Shown here: positions 17,348 to 26,267 of the stretch, one piece after another
Layout: the number at the start of each line of letters is the position of its first letter
Position numbering within the stretch: the stretch's first letter is position 1
Source: Pseudomonas tohonis
GTDB lineage: Bacteria; Pseudomonadota; Gammaproteobacteria; Pseudomonadales; Pseudomonadaceae
DNA length: 64,000 nt
Direction: 5' to 3'
NCBI RefSeq assembly: GCF_012767755.2
Contig: NZ_AP023189.1
Location: 4,218,001 to 4,282,000 of the forward strand
Program-made: the position numbers and the translations under genes
The notes under the pieces: generated by a model
Seen by the model: only the letters and a program-made list of their open reading frames with translations
Databases searched by the model: none
What the model was told of the DNA's origin: nothing

Positions 17348-17444
17348 TCATTTCTGGTGTTTGGAAATCTGAGAGGAAGGCTTTCGCGGGTTGCATCCGC
17401 CCTACAGCCGCCTCCTTTCCACGCCCTGTCGCCGACAGCTTTTG

Positions 17445-18540
17445 TAGATACCGTCTTGATTTCTAGTGAGCAAGGGCCAGTTTTGCGTCAAATGGCCGGC
17501 CTGATTTCAAGACGCCGTAGGCGATGCTCAGCAGCTTGCGCATGGCGGCGCAGACGATCTGCTTGCCGGTCTTGCCCTTCGCCCTCAATCGTTCGCTCAG
17601 GGCCCTGACAGCCTCGTTGTACGTCAGGGCACTGATCGCGGGCATGAACAAGCCGGCCCGCAGGCGCGATGAGCCCGTCTTGGAGATACGTGTCTGTCCC
17701 CGGTGGTTCCCGGACTCCTGCAGCCGCGGATTGAGCCCGGCAAAGGCAGTGACGGCGCGGCTGTTGGCAAAGCGCAGTGGGTCGCCCAGCTCCGCCAGGA
17801 GCAGGGCGGCGGTCTTGTCGGCGATCCCGTCAATGCTGGTCAGCAGGTCGCGCTTGCCGCGCAGATCCGGGTCGTTGTCGATGTGGTCGTCGATCGCCTT
17901 GAGGGTCTCTTCGATCTCCTGACCGATATGTTCCAGCACCGACTGGATCGAGGCCTGGACGCTGGCATCGGCCACTTCCAGGCGGTTGCGCTCCATCTGC
18001 TCGATTTCGCGCAGGTCCTCCAGGCGCCGTACCAGGGCTTTCAAACGCCGCACGGCACGGGGCTCGGGTTGCCAGGGACGCAGACTGTCCTGATGGCGCT
18101 CGCCGTATTCGGCGATCAGCTTGGCGTCGACCTTGTCGGTCTTCACCCGCTGCAACTGACTACGGGCGTAGTGGGCGATTTGTGCCGGGTTGAGGACACA
18201 GACCCGATAGCCTTGCTCCAACAGCCATTCGGCCAGGGCTTCATGGTGGATGCCGGTGGCCTCCATCACGACCCAGGCTCCGGGTTCGCTGTGTTTGTTC
18301 AGCCAGTCGCGCAAGACGGCGAAGCCCGCTTTGTCGTTGGCCAGCTTGGCCTTGGTGCGGTACTTGCCGTTGGGTTGCAGGGTGGCGAGGTCAAAGGTGT
18401 GTTTGGCGATGTCGATGCCGATGACGCTGGGCATGGATTCTCCTCTCGATCCGTTCAGACGCGATCATCACTGCACCCGGCCCAACCTTGTGAATGCGAG
18501 CTCGAGGCTCTGGATACCGTTCGGGCTGTTCGAGTGAGTG
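17445..18540 (-). mobile_element. IS110-family insertion sequence (approximate limits)
   Basis: The element consists of one transposase gene with ~20 bp of non-coding DNA on one side and ~100 bp on the other. IS110 members lack the usual terminal inverted repeats and target duplications, so exact ends cannot be read. A loose direct similarity is seen at the proposed ends: ATACCGT...AGTGAG at 17449-17470 and 18514-18538. REP-like repeats begin ~200 bp to the right, in keeping with the known preference of some IS110/IS1111 elements for such targets. Confidence 0.5.
17463..18434 (-). CDS. IS110-family transposase
   Basis: A 323-residue DEDD transposase. The N-terminal RuvC-like domain has 'VIGIDIAKHTFDLA', 'WVVMEATGIHHEALAEWL' and 'RVKTDKVDAKLIAEYGERH', carrying the acidic DEDD residues. 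The C-terminal Transposase_20 domain has 'LLTSIDGIADKTAALLLAELGD' and 'AFAGLNPRLQESGNHRGQTRISKTGSSRLRAGLF', with the conserved Ser. The gene is full length and uninterrupted, so the element may be active. Confidence 0.95.
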   Translation of the reverse strand: MPSVIGIDIAKHTFDLATLQPNGKYRTKAKLANDKAGFAVLRDWLNKHSEPGAWVVMEATGIHHEALAEWLLEQGYRVCVLNPAQIAHYARSQLQRVKTDKVDAKLIAEYGERHQDSLRPWQPEPRAVRRLKALVRRLEDLREIEQMERNRLEVADASVQASIQSVLEHIGQEIEETLKAIDDHIDNDPDLRGKRDLLTSIDGIADKTAALLLAELGDPLRFANSRAVTAFAGLNPRLQESGNHRGQTRISKTGSSRLRAGLFMPAISALTYNEAVRALSERLRAKGKTGKQIVCAAMRKLLSIAYGVLKSGRPFDAKLALAH

Positions 18541-18739
18541 TGGAGGGGCGGAGCACTATCTACGTTGCAGGCTCGTGGCCTAAGGATGGATACGACTTCC
18601 AGCCCCTCCCCCGATGATCAGTCGGGGACTATTACCCCTGTGGAGGTATTAGTCGAGATACAAGGGTGGATGACGCTCTTTTCATCCACCAGGCGGTGCT
18701 ACCTGCAGCACCGAGCCATAGCAGCCCTGCGGTCTGCTT

Positions 18740-18970
18740 GGCGACTGAAGTCGCCCCTACATGGGTGGTGCCCAATGCGTCTGAGCCGAGCGGGAATTCG
18801 CGGTGTTGGGCCTCGCTACGCTCGGCACCAACCTACGGCACCGTGCCGTTGCAGGTCGGGGCAACCCGACAAGGCGGGGCCCACGACAACGCGGGTTTCA
18901 CCCGCCCTACGGGGTGAGGGGGATGCGGCAGGCGCGGAGGCAATCCAATCGCGGATGAATCCGCTCCCAC
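18740..18970. repeat. Cluster of three dispersed repeats
   Basis: The ~550-bp gene-free stretch 18435-18986 carries, in order: a 22-mer identical to the REP at 10244 (18740-18761), a 33-mer repeat shared with 6116-6148 (18805-18837, one mismatch), and a variant of the GTGGGAGCG REP in reverse orientation (18950-18970). Short hairpins such as GGGTGGATG / CATCCACC near 18664-18691 are also present. No gene is seen here. Confidence 0.68.
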
Positions 18971-18986
18971 GGGGCCCCATCCGGGA

Positions 18987-19505
18987 TCAATGCCGGGCGG
19001 ACAGGCGCTCCACCGCTTGCGCCGCGCCCATCTGCCGGGCGGCGGACAGGGCGGTGGCACCGCCTGCATAGGTGGCGTCGATGCGGGCACCGTGCTCCAG
19101 CAGGCTGTCGATGATTTCGCCGCGGTTGAACATGGCCGCCATCATCAGCACCGTCTTGCCATCGGGTGTCGGGCCTTCCACATCGGCGCCGTGGGCCAGC
19201 AGCAGTTCGACCATGGCCAGGTCGCCCTTGAAGGCGGCACCGGCGAGTGGCGTCTGCCCGTTGTTGTTGCGCAGGTCCGGGTCGGCGCCGTGCTCCAGCA
19301 ACACCCGCACAGCCTCCCGGTGGCCGTGGTAGCTGGCCAGCATCAGCAGGCTGTCGCCCTTGTGGTTGCGCAGATCCGCCGGCAGGCCCTGGGCAAGCAG
19401 CGTGGCGAGGCCTTGCGCCTCGCCACTACGGGCCAGGTCGAACACCTTGTCGGCGAATTCCAGGGTGGCATCGTCCAGGGCGACCGCCGCGTTTTGCTCG
19501 CTCAT
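18987..19505 (-). CDS. Ankyrin-repeat protein
   Basis: A 172-residue soluble protein made of about four ankyrin repeats: 'KGDSLLMLASYHGHREAVRVLLEHGADPD', then 'NGQTPLAGAAFKGDLAMVELLLAHGADVE', 'DGKTVLMMAAMFNRGEIIDSLLEHGARID' and 'GGATALSAARQMGAAQAVERL'. There is no signal peptide. Such repeats bind protein partners; some Pseudomonas homologues (AnkB) sit next to catalase genes, but no catalase is in view here. A single gene. Confidence 0.88.
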   Translation of the reverse strand: MSEQNAAVALDDATLEFADKVFDLARSGEAQGLATLLAQGLPADLRNHKGDSLLMLASYHGHREAVRVLLEHGADPDLRNNNGQTPLAGAAFKGDLAMVELLLAHGADVEGPTPDGKTVLMMAAMFNRGEIIDSLLEHGARIDATYAGGATALSAARQMGAAQAVERLSARH

Positions 19506-19661
19506 TCAGGCTCTCCTCGAAGTGGCAGCTCGGCTGCGAAAATCAGTGGGGCCGATGATAGGGAAGCAGCCGGGGCGCGGCTCTTAGGGATTCTCTATGG
19601 GTGTGAAAGCCGCTGCGGATCGAGCGGGTACGCCTGCGCCATTGCAGCGCCGTCGCTGTCG

Positions 19662-19958
19662 CTAGGCGTGGTCGGTGAAATAGCGGGCCTCGAGCACCAG
19701 CGTCCCCTGCAGCACATCGGCCAGGCACTGCCCGCAAGTGCCATCGCAGTAGTGCTCCAGCGCCGCCTGGTTGGCCCAGCAGCCCTGCAGCAGCCACAGG
19801 TCGGGGTCGTCGGGGGCGCGCAGCACCTCGTGGCTGATGCAGCCCTCGATGCGACGCGCCGGCTCGACCAGCGCCAGCAGGCGCTCGCCCAGCTCCTCCG
19901 AGCGACCGTTGCGGGCGCGGATGGATGCGAGGCTGGTAAAGGTTGGGGACAGGGTCAT
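19662..19958 (-). CDS. Antibiotic biosynthesis monooxygenase (ABM)-domain protein
   Basis: A 98-residue dimeric alpha+beta-barrel protein. 'FTSLASIRARNGRSEELGERLLALVEPARRIEGCISHEVLRAPDDPDLWLLQGCWANQAALEHY' is the ABM pattern; a CxxC-like 'CDGTCGQC' follows, which is unusual for the fold. ABM proteins include small monooxygenases and haem-degrading enzymes. The start is MTLSPTF at 19958 with AGGAGA ahead. Its ATG overlaps the stop of a small membrane ORF by four bases (ATGA), so the two are translationally coupled. Confidence 0.8.
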   Translation of the reverse strand: MTLSPTFTSLASIRARNGRSEELGERLLALVEPARRIEGCISHEVLRAPDDPDLWLLQGCWANQAALEHYCDGTCGQCLADVLQGTLVLEARYFTDHA

Positions 19959-20107
19959 GGTCTGCTCTCCTCTTGCACGTGGCCCAGGACACAGGCCTCG
20001 ATCAGCGGCGTGGCGAGGAACAGGGACGTCAGCACCAGCAGCCACAAGGCTGTCGGCAGTGCTGCACGATCGGCCTTGCGCGGGTTGCTTGCATGCGGCT
20101 CTCGCAT
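19955..20107 (-). CDS. Small single-pass membrane protein coupled to the ABM gene
   Basis: An ORF of 50 codons, MREPHASNPRKADRAALP..., whose middle 'ALWLLVLTSLFLATPLIEAC' is one clear transmembrane segment preceded by basic residues. Its TGA overlaps the ABM start (ATGA). GAAGG lies just before the ATG at 20107; another in-frame ATG at 20125 would add six residues. The hydrophobic composition and the coupling argue for a real gene. Function unknown. Confidence 0.5.
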   Translation of the reverse strand: MREPHASNPRKADRAALPTALWLLVLTSLFLATPLIEACVLGHVQEESRP

Positions 20108-20225
20108 CGCCTTCGACCTCGGCATGCGGCGCCCGTAATGGGCGCCGATACAGGGAGAGACTACGGACGGAAAGGCTTTTCCGGTTAGACGATTCCTGCG
20201 CGATGCTTGCCTGATCCTGCGAATC

Positions 20226-21113
20226 TCACGCAGTCAGCATCCGGATGAAGGAGCGCGACAGCGGCGAGCGCTCGTCACTGCGGCGCACCAACCACACCGC
20301 CGTGGTCGCCGACGGGTCGAGCAGCGTGCGATAGACCACGCCATCGAACTGCATGCGAGTGAAGGAGGCCGGCAGCACCGAAACGCCGAGCCCCGCCGCC
20401 ACCAGGCCGATGATGGTCAGCGCGCTGTGGGACTCCTGGGTGATGCGCGGGCTGAAGCCCATCTCGTGGGTCAGGGCGATCAACTGGTCGTAGAGCCCGG
20501 TGCCGGCGGTACGCGGGAAGTACACGAAGGGTTCGTCTGCCAGCGCCTGCAGATGCAGGCCGGCGTCGAAGGCCGGGTCCGTCGCCAACGGGTGGTCGGC
20601 GTGCAGCACCGCCACCAGCGGTTCGCGGAACAGCTCCACCGCCACCAGGGACTCCGGCAACGGCAGCGGGCGGATCAGCCCCACCTGCAGGCGCCCGTTG
20701 AGCAGCGCCTCGACCACGTCGCGGCTGACCATCTCGTGCACCTCCAGTTGCACATCGGGGTAGGTGCGACGAAAGCGGAAGATGGCCTGGGGAATGATCG
20801 AGGTGAAGGGTGCCGACGAGGTGAAACCGACCTTCAGCTCGCCCAGTTCGCCGCGCTGGGCCCTGCGCGCCACATCGGTCGCCTGCCCCACCTGGGCCAG
20901 CACCTGGCGCGCCTCGACGAGGAACAGCCGCCCCGCCTCGGTCAGCGCCACGCGGCGGTTGGTGCGCTCGAACAGGCGCGCGCCCAGCTCCTCCTCCAGC
21001 GCCTGGATCTGCTGGCTCAGGGGTGGCTGGGAGATGCCCAGCAGCTCGGCGGCGCGGCCGAAATGCAGCTCTTCGGCGACGGCGATGAAGTAGCGGAGAT
21101 GACGGAGTTCCAT
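20226..21113 (-). CDS. LysR-family regulator, CatR/BenM-like subgroup
   Basis: A 295-residue regulator. The N-terminal winged helix-turn-helix reads 'MELRHLRYFIAVAEELHFGRAAELLGISQPPLSQQIQALEEELGARLFERTNRRVALTEAG', followed by an effector domain of periplasmic-binding-protein fold ('LKVGFTSSAPFTSIIPQAIFRFR'). It is divergent from the MFS gene at 21293, its probable target. An ATA-N9-TAT LysR-type dyad lies 10 bp upstream of the start. Confidence 0.92.
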   Translation of the reverse strand: MELRHLRYFIAVAEELHFGRAAELLGISQPPLSQQIQALEEELGARLFERTNRRVALTEAGRLFLVEARQVLAQVGQATDVARRAQRGELGELKVGFTSSAPFTSIIPQAIFRFRRTYPDVQLEVHEMVSRDVVEALLNGRLQVGLIRPLPLPESLVAVELFREPLVAVLHADHPLATDPAFDAGLHLQALADEPFVYFPRTAGTGLYDQLIALTHEMGFSPRITQESHSALTIIGLVAAGLGVSVLPASFTRMQFDGVVYRTLLDPSATTAVWLVRRSDERSPLSRSFIRMLTA

Positions 21114-21122
21114 GGCTGGAAT

Positions 21123-21161
21123 GATATGTCCTGCCTATCAAAGATGCCGAACAATATATTG
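21123..21161. promoter_or_regulatory. LysR-type box and AT palindrome between regulator and MFS
   Basis: GATATGTCCTGCCTATC (21123-21139) fits the T-N11-A LysR motif with GATA/TATC arms. CAATATATTG (21152-21161) is a perfect 10-bp palindrome, and TATC-N10-GATA follows at ~21167-21184. These would allow the LysR protein to control itself and the MFS gene. Confidence 0.5.
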
Positions 21162-21292
21162 GAAAGTATCAGTCCCGGCCGATAGGCTTTTCCCATATCC
21201 CGAACGAACCAGCCACTCCCCCCCTCCAGCGGGTGCGACGGCACACGCCTGCGCGACAGGCGCCGGGGCCCTGATATCGCCTGCCGAGGTGC

Positions 21293-22543
21293 ATGATGAA
21301 AGCGTCCGCCCAGGACACCGCGCTGCCCAGCCATATCGCCAAAGGCACCCCCGCCTTCCTGCGCACCAGCCTCGCGCTGTTCTGCGGCGGCTTCGCCACC
21401 TTCGCCCTGCTCTACTGCGTGCAACCGATGATGCCGGTGCTGGCCCGGGCCTTCGCCATCAGCGCCACGCAGAGCAGCATGGTCCTGTCGGTTTCCACCC
21501 TCGCCCTGGCCTGCGGCCTGCTGCTGACCGGCTCGCTCTCCGACGCACTCGGGCGCAAGCGGGTGATGGTGGTCTCGCTGCTCTGCGCCGGGCTCTTCAC
21601 CCTCGCCAGCGCGGCCATGCAGAGCTGGGAAATGGTGCTGGCCATGCGCGTGCTGGTGGGGCTGTCGCTGAGCGGGCTGACCGCCGTGGCCATGACCTAC
21701 CTGAGCGAGGAGATCGACCCGCGCCATACCGGCCTCGCGGTCGGGCTGTACATCGGTGGCAACGCCATCGGCGGCATGAGCGGGCGACTGGTGGCCGGGG
21801 TGATGGTCGACTACATCTCCTGGCACTGGACGCTCGCCACCATCGGCGCGCTGGCGCTGATCGCCGCCCTGGTGTTCTGGCGTGTGCTGCCCGAATCACG
21901 ACACTTCCAGGCGCGCCCCATCACCGCGAAGAACCTCTTCGGCGGCTTCGCCCTGCATTTTCGCGATGCGCGCCTGCCGCTGCTGTTCCTCGAAGCCTTC
22001 CTGCTGATGGGCAGCCTGGTGACCTTCTTCAACTACATCGGCTTCCACCTGCTGGATGCGCCCTACCACCTCAGCCAGGCGGCGGTGGGCATGCTTTCCA
22101 TCGTCTACCTGTCGGGCACCTACAGCTCGGCGATGGTCGGCTCGCTGGCGGATCGCGTCGGCCGGCAGAAGGTGCTCTGGGTTGTGATCCTGCTGATGCT
22201 GGCCGGCTTCGGCCTCACCCTGCTCGAGCCGCTGGCGCTGATCCTGCTGGGCATGCTGCTGTTCACCTTCGGCTTCTTCGGCGCCCATTCGGTGGCCAGC
22301 AGCTGGGTCGGGCGCCGCGCCGTGCAGGCCAAGGGCCAGGCGGCCTCGCTGTACCAGACCTTCTACTACGCGGGCTCGGGGATAGCCGGCACCCTCGGCG
22401 GGTTGTTCTGGCACCGCGCCGGCTGGAGCGGTATCGGCCTGTTCATCGGAGGCTTGCTGGGCCTGGCGCTGCTGATCGCCCTGCACCTGGCCCGGCAACC
22501 CCAGGGCGCGGCCCTGGGTGGGTCCCCGCGTTCACGGGGATGA
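21293..22543 (+). CDS. MFS transporter, YnfM type
   Basis: A 416-residue inner-membrane protein with 12 expected transmembrane segments. The loop 2-3 motif is 'GSLSDALGRKRVMVVSLL' and the loop 8-9 motif 'GSLADRVGRQKVLWVVILLMLAG'. It resembles the YNFM group of drug/sugar efflux carriers. Two successive ATGs (21293, 21296) follow a GAGG. Divergent from, and likely controlled by, the LysR gene. The substrate is not predictable. Confidence 0.88.
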   Translation: MMKASAQDTALPSHIAKGTPAFLRTSLALFCGGFATFALLYCVQPMMPVLARAFAISATQSSMVLSVSTLALACGLLLTGSLSDALGRKRVMVVSLLCAGLFTLASAAMQSWEMVLAMRVLVGLSLSGLTAVAMTYLSEEIDPRHTGLAVGLYIGGNAIGGMSGRLVAGVMVDYISWHWTLATIGALALIAALVFWRVLPESRHFQARPITAKNLFGGFALHFRDARLPLLFLEAFLLMGSLVTFFNYIGFHLLDAPYHLSQAAVGMLSIVYLSGTYSSAMVGSLADRVGRQKVLWVVILLMLAGFGLTLLEPLALILLGMLLFTFGFFGAHSVASSWVGRRAVQAKGQAASLYQTFYYAGSGIAGTLGGLFWHRAGWSGIGLFIGGLLGLALLIALHLARQPQGAALGGSPRSRG

Positions 22544-22591
22544 CGGACACCGTCCTCCTCGCGTACGGGCAGCCCTGCCCAACGAGCCGTT

Positions 22592-23224
22592 TCAACCCGA
22601 CTGCATGCCCAGCGACCGCAGCCGCGCCTCGGGATCGCTGTCGGGGTCGCGGCTCACCGCCAGACCGGCGCCTTCGGTCATGGCGCGCAGGGCGGCGGCC
22701 GGGGCCTCGGCCATGCCGGTGGGGGCCTTGTAGTCATCCGGCAGCGCCGCATTGAACGCGGCCATCCGCCGTCCGATCTCCTCGTCGTTGGCGCCGGCGG
22801 CCACAGCCTCCCGGATCAGGTTGACGCGCTGCCGGGTGACCTCGTCGATACGCGCCTCGGCCTCGGCCATGCTGGTGGCGGTCAGGGGCTGGCCGGGAGA
22901 GAGGACGCGCCAGGGCGGGCCCGATGAGTCGACGGCCCCGCCATCGCCGGTGGCGGCCGGCGCTTCCGGCTCGCTGGCGGGGCTGTAGACCGCCTCGGGT
23001 GCCACCTGGCTCGACGGATCGTCGGCGAGGCCGGGGTCACCTTCACCGGCCTGATCGAGAAGGCTCCTGGCCTCCTCCGAAATGGTCACCCTGTCCTGGT
23101 AGCGGGAAGCGTTCTCCTCCTGGACCTGGACGGACCTGTCGAGGGCTGAGATCGAGGGGTCTTTCATCGCGTTGGACTGCCTGATGTAGGAATACCAGTC
23201 GTTCACTCCTGCGTTGATCTTCAT
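22592..23224 (-). CDS. Hypothetical protein, low-complexity middle
   Basis: A 210-residue protein that I do not recognise. The start 'MKINAGVNDWYSYIRQSNAMKDP' has no signal peptide. 'SRYQDRVTISEEARSLLDQ' is a short motif common in Pseudomonas surface- or flagellum-linked hypotheticals. Residues ~75-125 are rich in Pro, Ala, Ser and acidic residues, and the C-terminal half is helical ('AEAEARIDEVTRQRVNLIREAVAAGANDEEIGRRMAAF'). The start at 23224 is set by AAAGGAAA. It is divergent from the phospholipase gene across ~350 bp. Confidence 0.65.
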   Translation of the reverse strand: MKINAGVNDWYSYIRQSNAMKDPSISALDRSVQVQEENASRYQDRVTISEEARSLLDQAGEGDPGLADDPSSQVAPEAVYSPASEPEAPAATGDGGAVDSSGPPWRVLSPGQPLTATSMAEAEARIDEVTRQRVNLIREAVAAGANDEEIGRRMAAFNAALPDDYKAPTGMAEAPAAALRAMTEGAGLAVSRDPDSDPEARLRSLGMQSG

Positions 23225-23576
23225 GGGGTTTCCTTTTGGCCGTGCCCGGCGAACCGCCGCCGGGGTTGGAGGGCTGGGGCTTGCAACTGCACCAAGCCGG
23301 CGTGTGCTGCCATACGGAATTTCAAGCACAGGGCCTGGGGAGCAATGGCCGTGCCAGCCACTGGCCCGCCCGGGGCACCCGGCGACAAAAACCTTTGCCT
23401 TCAACGGCTTGCAAACCCACGCCAGGGCGGCCCACAGTCCTTGCCGAGAACTGCAGGGGCCAGTGCTTGCCGGATGCGGCAGGTCCCTGCCACCTCGCTT
23501 GCCATGATGGCAATCGGCCCGACTCCTGCTTTACTTGGCGGACTTCGACGAGCGATGACGACCAGGGAGCGGCGCG
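23225..23576. other. Intergenic region between divergent genes
   Basis: About 350 bp separates the hypothetical at 23224 from the phospholipase at 23577. Frames read across it are fragments without a ribosome site. I see no hairpin terminator or clear operator; it presumably carries both promoters. Confidence 0.5.
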
Positions 23577-26258
23577 ATGGAAGACCAGTACAAGGCGGAA
23601 CGGGATCGGATCACCTGGCGCCGCAAGGCCCTGGGCCTCGATGGCGGCAACGAGACGCCAAGACGCCCCTGGGCCCTGGCCCTCTCCGGTGGCGGCATCC
23701 GCAGCGCCACCTTCTGCTTCGGCGTGCTCCAGGCCCTGGCCCGCGCGCCCATCGACCCCGGCGCCAATCGCCCAGCGAAAGGCGATGAAGACGACCCGAA
23801 CGCACGCGTGCTGCCGCGTTTCGACTACCTCTCCACCGTCAGTGGCGGCGGCTACATGGGCTCGTTCTTCTCCAGCCTGTTCCAGCCCGAGCGGCTGCGA
23901 CCGGTCAATGGCGACGAACAGGAAAAGGCCCGCCAGGCCGCACTCGACGCCTACCGGGTGATGCGCTACCAGCCGCCGGGGCGCATCCACTCCTCCGACA
24001 ACTACCGGGCAGCACCGGTGGGCGCCGGCCCCACCGCCTGGCTGCGGGAGAACGGTCGCTACCTGACGCCCACCGGTGCCGGCGACCTGACCTACGCCCT
24101 GGCGATGACCTGGCGCAACTGGCTCTCGGTGCAGTACGTGATCGGCATGCCGATGCTGCTGGCGCTGGCCCTGATCGCCCTCGCCCAGGGAGTCGTCTGC
24201 CACCTCTGGCCGACCGGCCCGCTCTGCGCCAGCCTGCTGCTGGTGCCCGGCGGCGTGGCGCTGCTCAGCGTGGCACCGCTGATGCTCGCCTACTGGCTGA
24301 TCTACTCGCGCAAGAGCCAGGACGAGCCCCCGGCCCTGGCCAACTGGGCGACCCTGTGCGCCGTGGTGATCGTCGCCGCCATGGCCATCCCCGCCATCTA
24401 CCTGCAACTGCACACGCCCGACACCACCAACCCGGTGGAAATCCTGCTGTGGCTGACCATCATCGTCACCGTGCTCGGGCTGCTCTGGTGCGCGGCGCTG
24501 GTCTTCACCCAGGACCACGGCTCGACCCCCGATGACGCCGGCCTCGACGCCAACAACGTGCGCAACTACCGGTTGCGGGTCACCCGTGCGCTGAGCCAGG
24601 CGATCACCGTCACCGGCGCACTGCTGGCCCTGGCGCTGCTCCACCAACTGGCCCAGGAGCTCTACGTGGTGCTCGCCCGGGGCTACTGGCAGGCTTCCGC
24701 CCCCGCCGCGTTGCTGCCGGCGCTGGCCTGGATCGCCCGCCACCTGGCCCGAGCCAGCGACGACAAGCCGCTCCCCAGCTGGCTCAGCAGGCTGCCGCTG
24801 GACGTCATCGCCCTGGTCGCCGGCATCGTCATGCTGGTCTGCATCGCCCTGCTCTGGGGCCTGCTGGTGCAATGGGTGGCCTGGAACGGCCAGGTGCCCG
24901 GCCCGGACGCCATGCCGCCCTTCGCCCTTCAGCGCCTGACCGGGCTCGCCGTCGTGGCGGCGCTGCTGGCCTGGGTCTCCGGGCAGTTCATCGGCTTCAT
25001 CAACCTTTCCACCCTGCAGGCCTTCTACGCCGCACGCCTGACCCGCGCCTACCTCGGCGCCTCCAACGGCCAGCGCTTCGACGTGCCCAGCCGGCAGAGC
25101 CGCAAGCGCATGAGCGTGGCACAGACCCTGTCCCACGACGACATCGCCCTGGACAGCTACTACCGCACCCGCACCGCCGGCCCGCTGCACCTGATCAACG
25201 TCACCATGAACCTCACGGTCGACCCCTCCGAGCAACTGGTGCAGCGCGACCGCAAGGGCAAGCCGCTGTGCGTGGCGCCCTACTGGTACGCCCCGGGCAA
25301 CCCCGGCGCCGAGGCGGTGAGCTTCATCCTCGACGGCGAGCGCAAGGTGCGCATCGCGCCCAGCGGCAAGGGCGAGATCAACCAGCCGCTGTCCCTCGGC
25401 CAGTGGGTGGCCACTTCCGGCGCCGCCTTCAGCACCGGCCTGGGCCGCGCCACCAGCCTGGGCACCTCCCTGGCCCTGGGCCTGGCCAACGTGCGCCTGG
25501 GCACCTGGTGGCAGAGCAACTTCCCGCCGCGCCAGGCCGGCCCGTCGAAGAACTCCGAGCGCCTGTCGCGCTGGCTGCCGGCGCAGACCTACCTGTTCTA
25601 CGAACTCACCGCCCACTTCCACGGCCACCGCCGCGACAAGCTCTACCTCACCGACGGCGGCCACTTCGAGAACACCGCCACCTACGAACTGGTGCGCCCG
25701 GAGCGCGACATCGAGCTGATCGTCATGTGCGACTGCGGCTGCGACCCGGAGTACCGCTTCGACGACCTGGCCAACCTCATCCGCCTGTCGCGCATCGACC
25801 ACGCCCTGGAGATCGAGGAAGACACCGACGTGCTCGACCACCCGCTGCTGTCCCGGGTGTTCGCCAGCCTCGAGGGCTTCCGCCAGCCGCCCAAGCCCAC
25901 CGATCGCCACTGCGCCATGCTGCTCAACGTGTTCAGCAGCGGCGAACGCGACGATGCCGACGCCCCGCGCGTGCTCACCAGCCGCATCCTCCTGCTCAAG
26001 CCACGGCTGATCGAGTCGCTGCCGGTGGACGTGCTCAACTACGCCCGCGCCAACCCGGTGTTCCCCAACCAGAGCACCGCCGACCAGTTCTTCGACGAAG
26101 CCCAGTTCGAGAGCTACCGCCAGCTCGGCCTGTGCATCGGCCAGCAACTGTTCGGTGACGGCCTCAACCACAACGCCATCGCCAATGCCCTGTGGAGCTA
26201 CCTGGCCAAACCGCCGCGCGGCGTGCGCCTGAATCGCAAGGCTGATGATCGAGGGTAA
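23577..26258 (+). CDS. Membrane-anchored patatin-like phospholipase
   Basis: An 893-residue protein. The oxyanion loop is 'LALSGGGIRSATFCFGVLQAL' (~residues 34-54). The nucleophile region 'YLSTVSGGGYMGSFFSSLF' (~84-102) places the Ser in V-S-G-G-G, a cPLA2/patatin-like elbow. The catalytic Asp lies far downstream in 'LYLTDGGHFENTATYEL' (~686-702). Between them, ~180-480 holds six or more hydrophobic segments, so the catalytic domain is split by a membrane module. GGGAGC precedes the start. A lipid acyl hydrolase at the inner membrane is likely. It converges on the papain-like candidate 10 bp away. Confidence 0.82.
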   Translation: MEDQYKAERDRITWRRKALGLDGGNETPRRPWALALSGGGIRSATFCFGVLQALARAPIDPGANRPAKGDEDDPNARVLPRFDYLSTVSGGGYMGSFFSSLFQPERLRPVNGDEQEKARQAALDAYRVMRYQPPGRIHSSDNYRAAPVGAGPTAWLRENGRYLTPTGAGDLTYALAMTWRNWLSVQYVIGMPMLLALALIALAQGVVCHLWPTGPLCASLLLVPGGVALLSVAPLMLAYWLIYSRKSQDEPPALANWATLCAVVIVAAMAIPAIYLQLHTPDTTNPVEILLWLTIIVTVLGLLWCAALVFTQDHGSTPDDAGLDANNVRNYRLRVTRALSQAITVTGALLALALLHQLAQELYVVLARGYWQASAPAALLPALAWIARHLARASDDKPLPSWLSRLPLDVIALVAGIVMLVCIALLWGLLVQWVAWNGQVPGPDAMPPFALQRLTGLAVVAALLAWVSGQFIGFINLSTLQAFYAARLTRAYLGASNGQRFDVPSRQSRKRMSVAQTLSHDDIALDSYYRTRTAGPLHLINVTMNLTVDPSEQLVQRDRKGKPLCVAPYWYAPGNPGAEAVSFILDGERKVRIAPSGKGEINQPLSLGQWVATSGAAFSTGLGRATSLGTSLALGLANVRLGTWWQSNFPPRQAGPSKNSERLSRWLPAQTYLFYELTAHFHGHRRDKLYLTDGGHFENTATYELVRPERDIELIVMCDCGCDPEYRFDDLANLIRLSRIDHALEIEEDTDVLDHPLLSRVFASLEGFRQPPKPTDRHCAMLLNVFSSGERDDADAPRVLTSRILLLKPRLIESLPVDVLNYARANPVFPNQSTADQFFDEAQFESYRQLGLCIGQQLFGDGLNHNAIANALWSYLAKPPRGVRLNRKADDRG

Positions 26259-26267
26259 GCGGAGCCG

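Noticed and set aside
17449..18538. ATACCGT...AGTGAG similarity at both ends of the IS110 element as true terminal repeats
   Set aside because: The two copies differ in spacing (10 versus 12 bp) and are short; IS110 elements usually lack terminal inverted repeats. Kept only as an approximate guide to the limits.
22500..22530. CCCAGGGC/GCCCTGGG hairpin as a terminator of the YnfM-type MFS gene
   Set aside because: It lies inside the last codons of the gene and has no T run; it is more likely part of the coding sequence.
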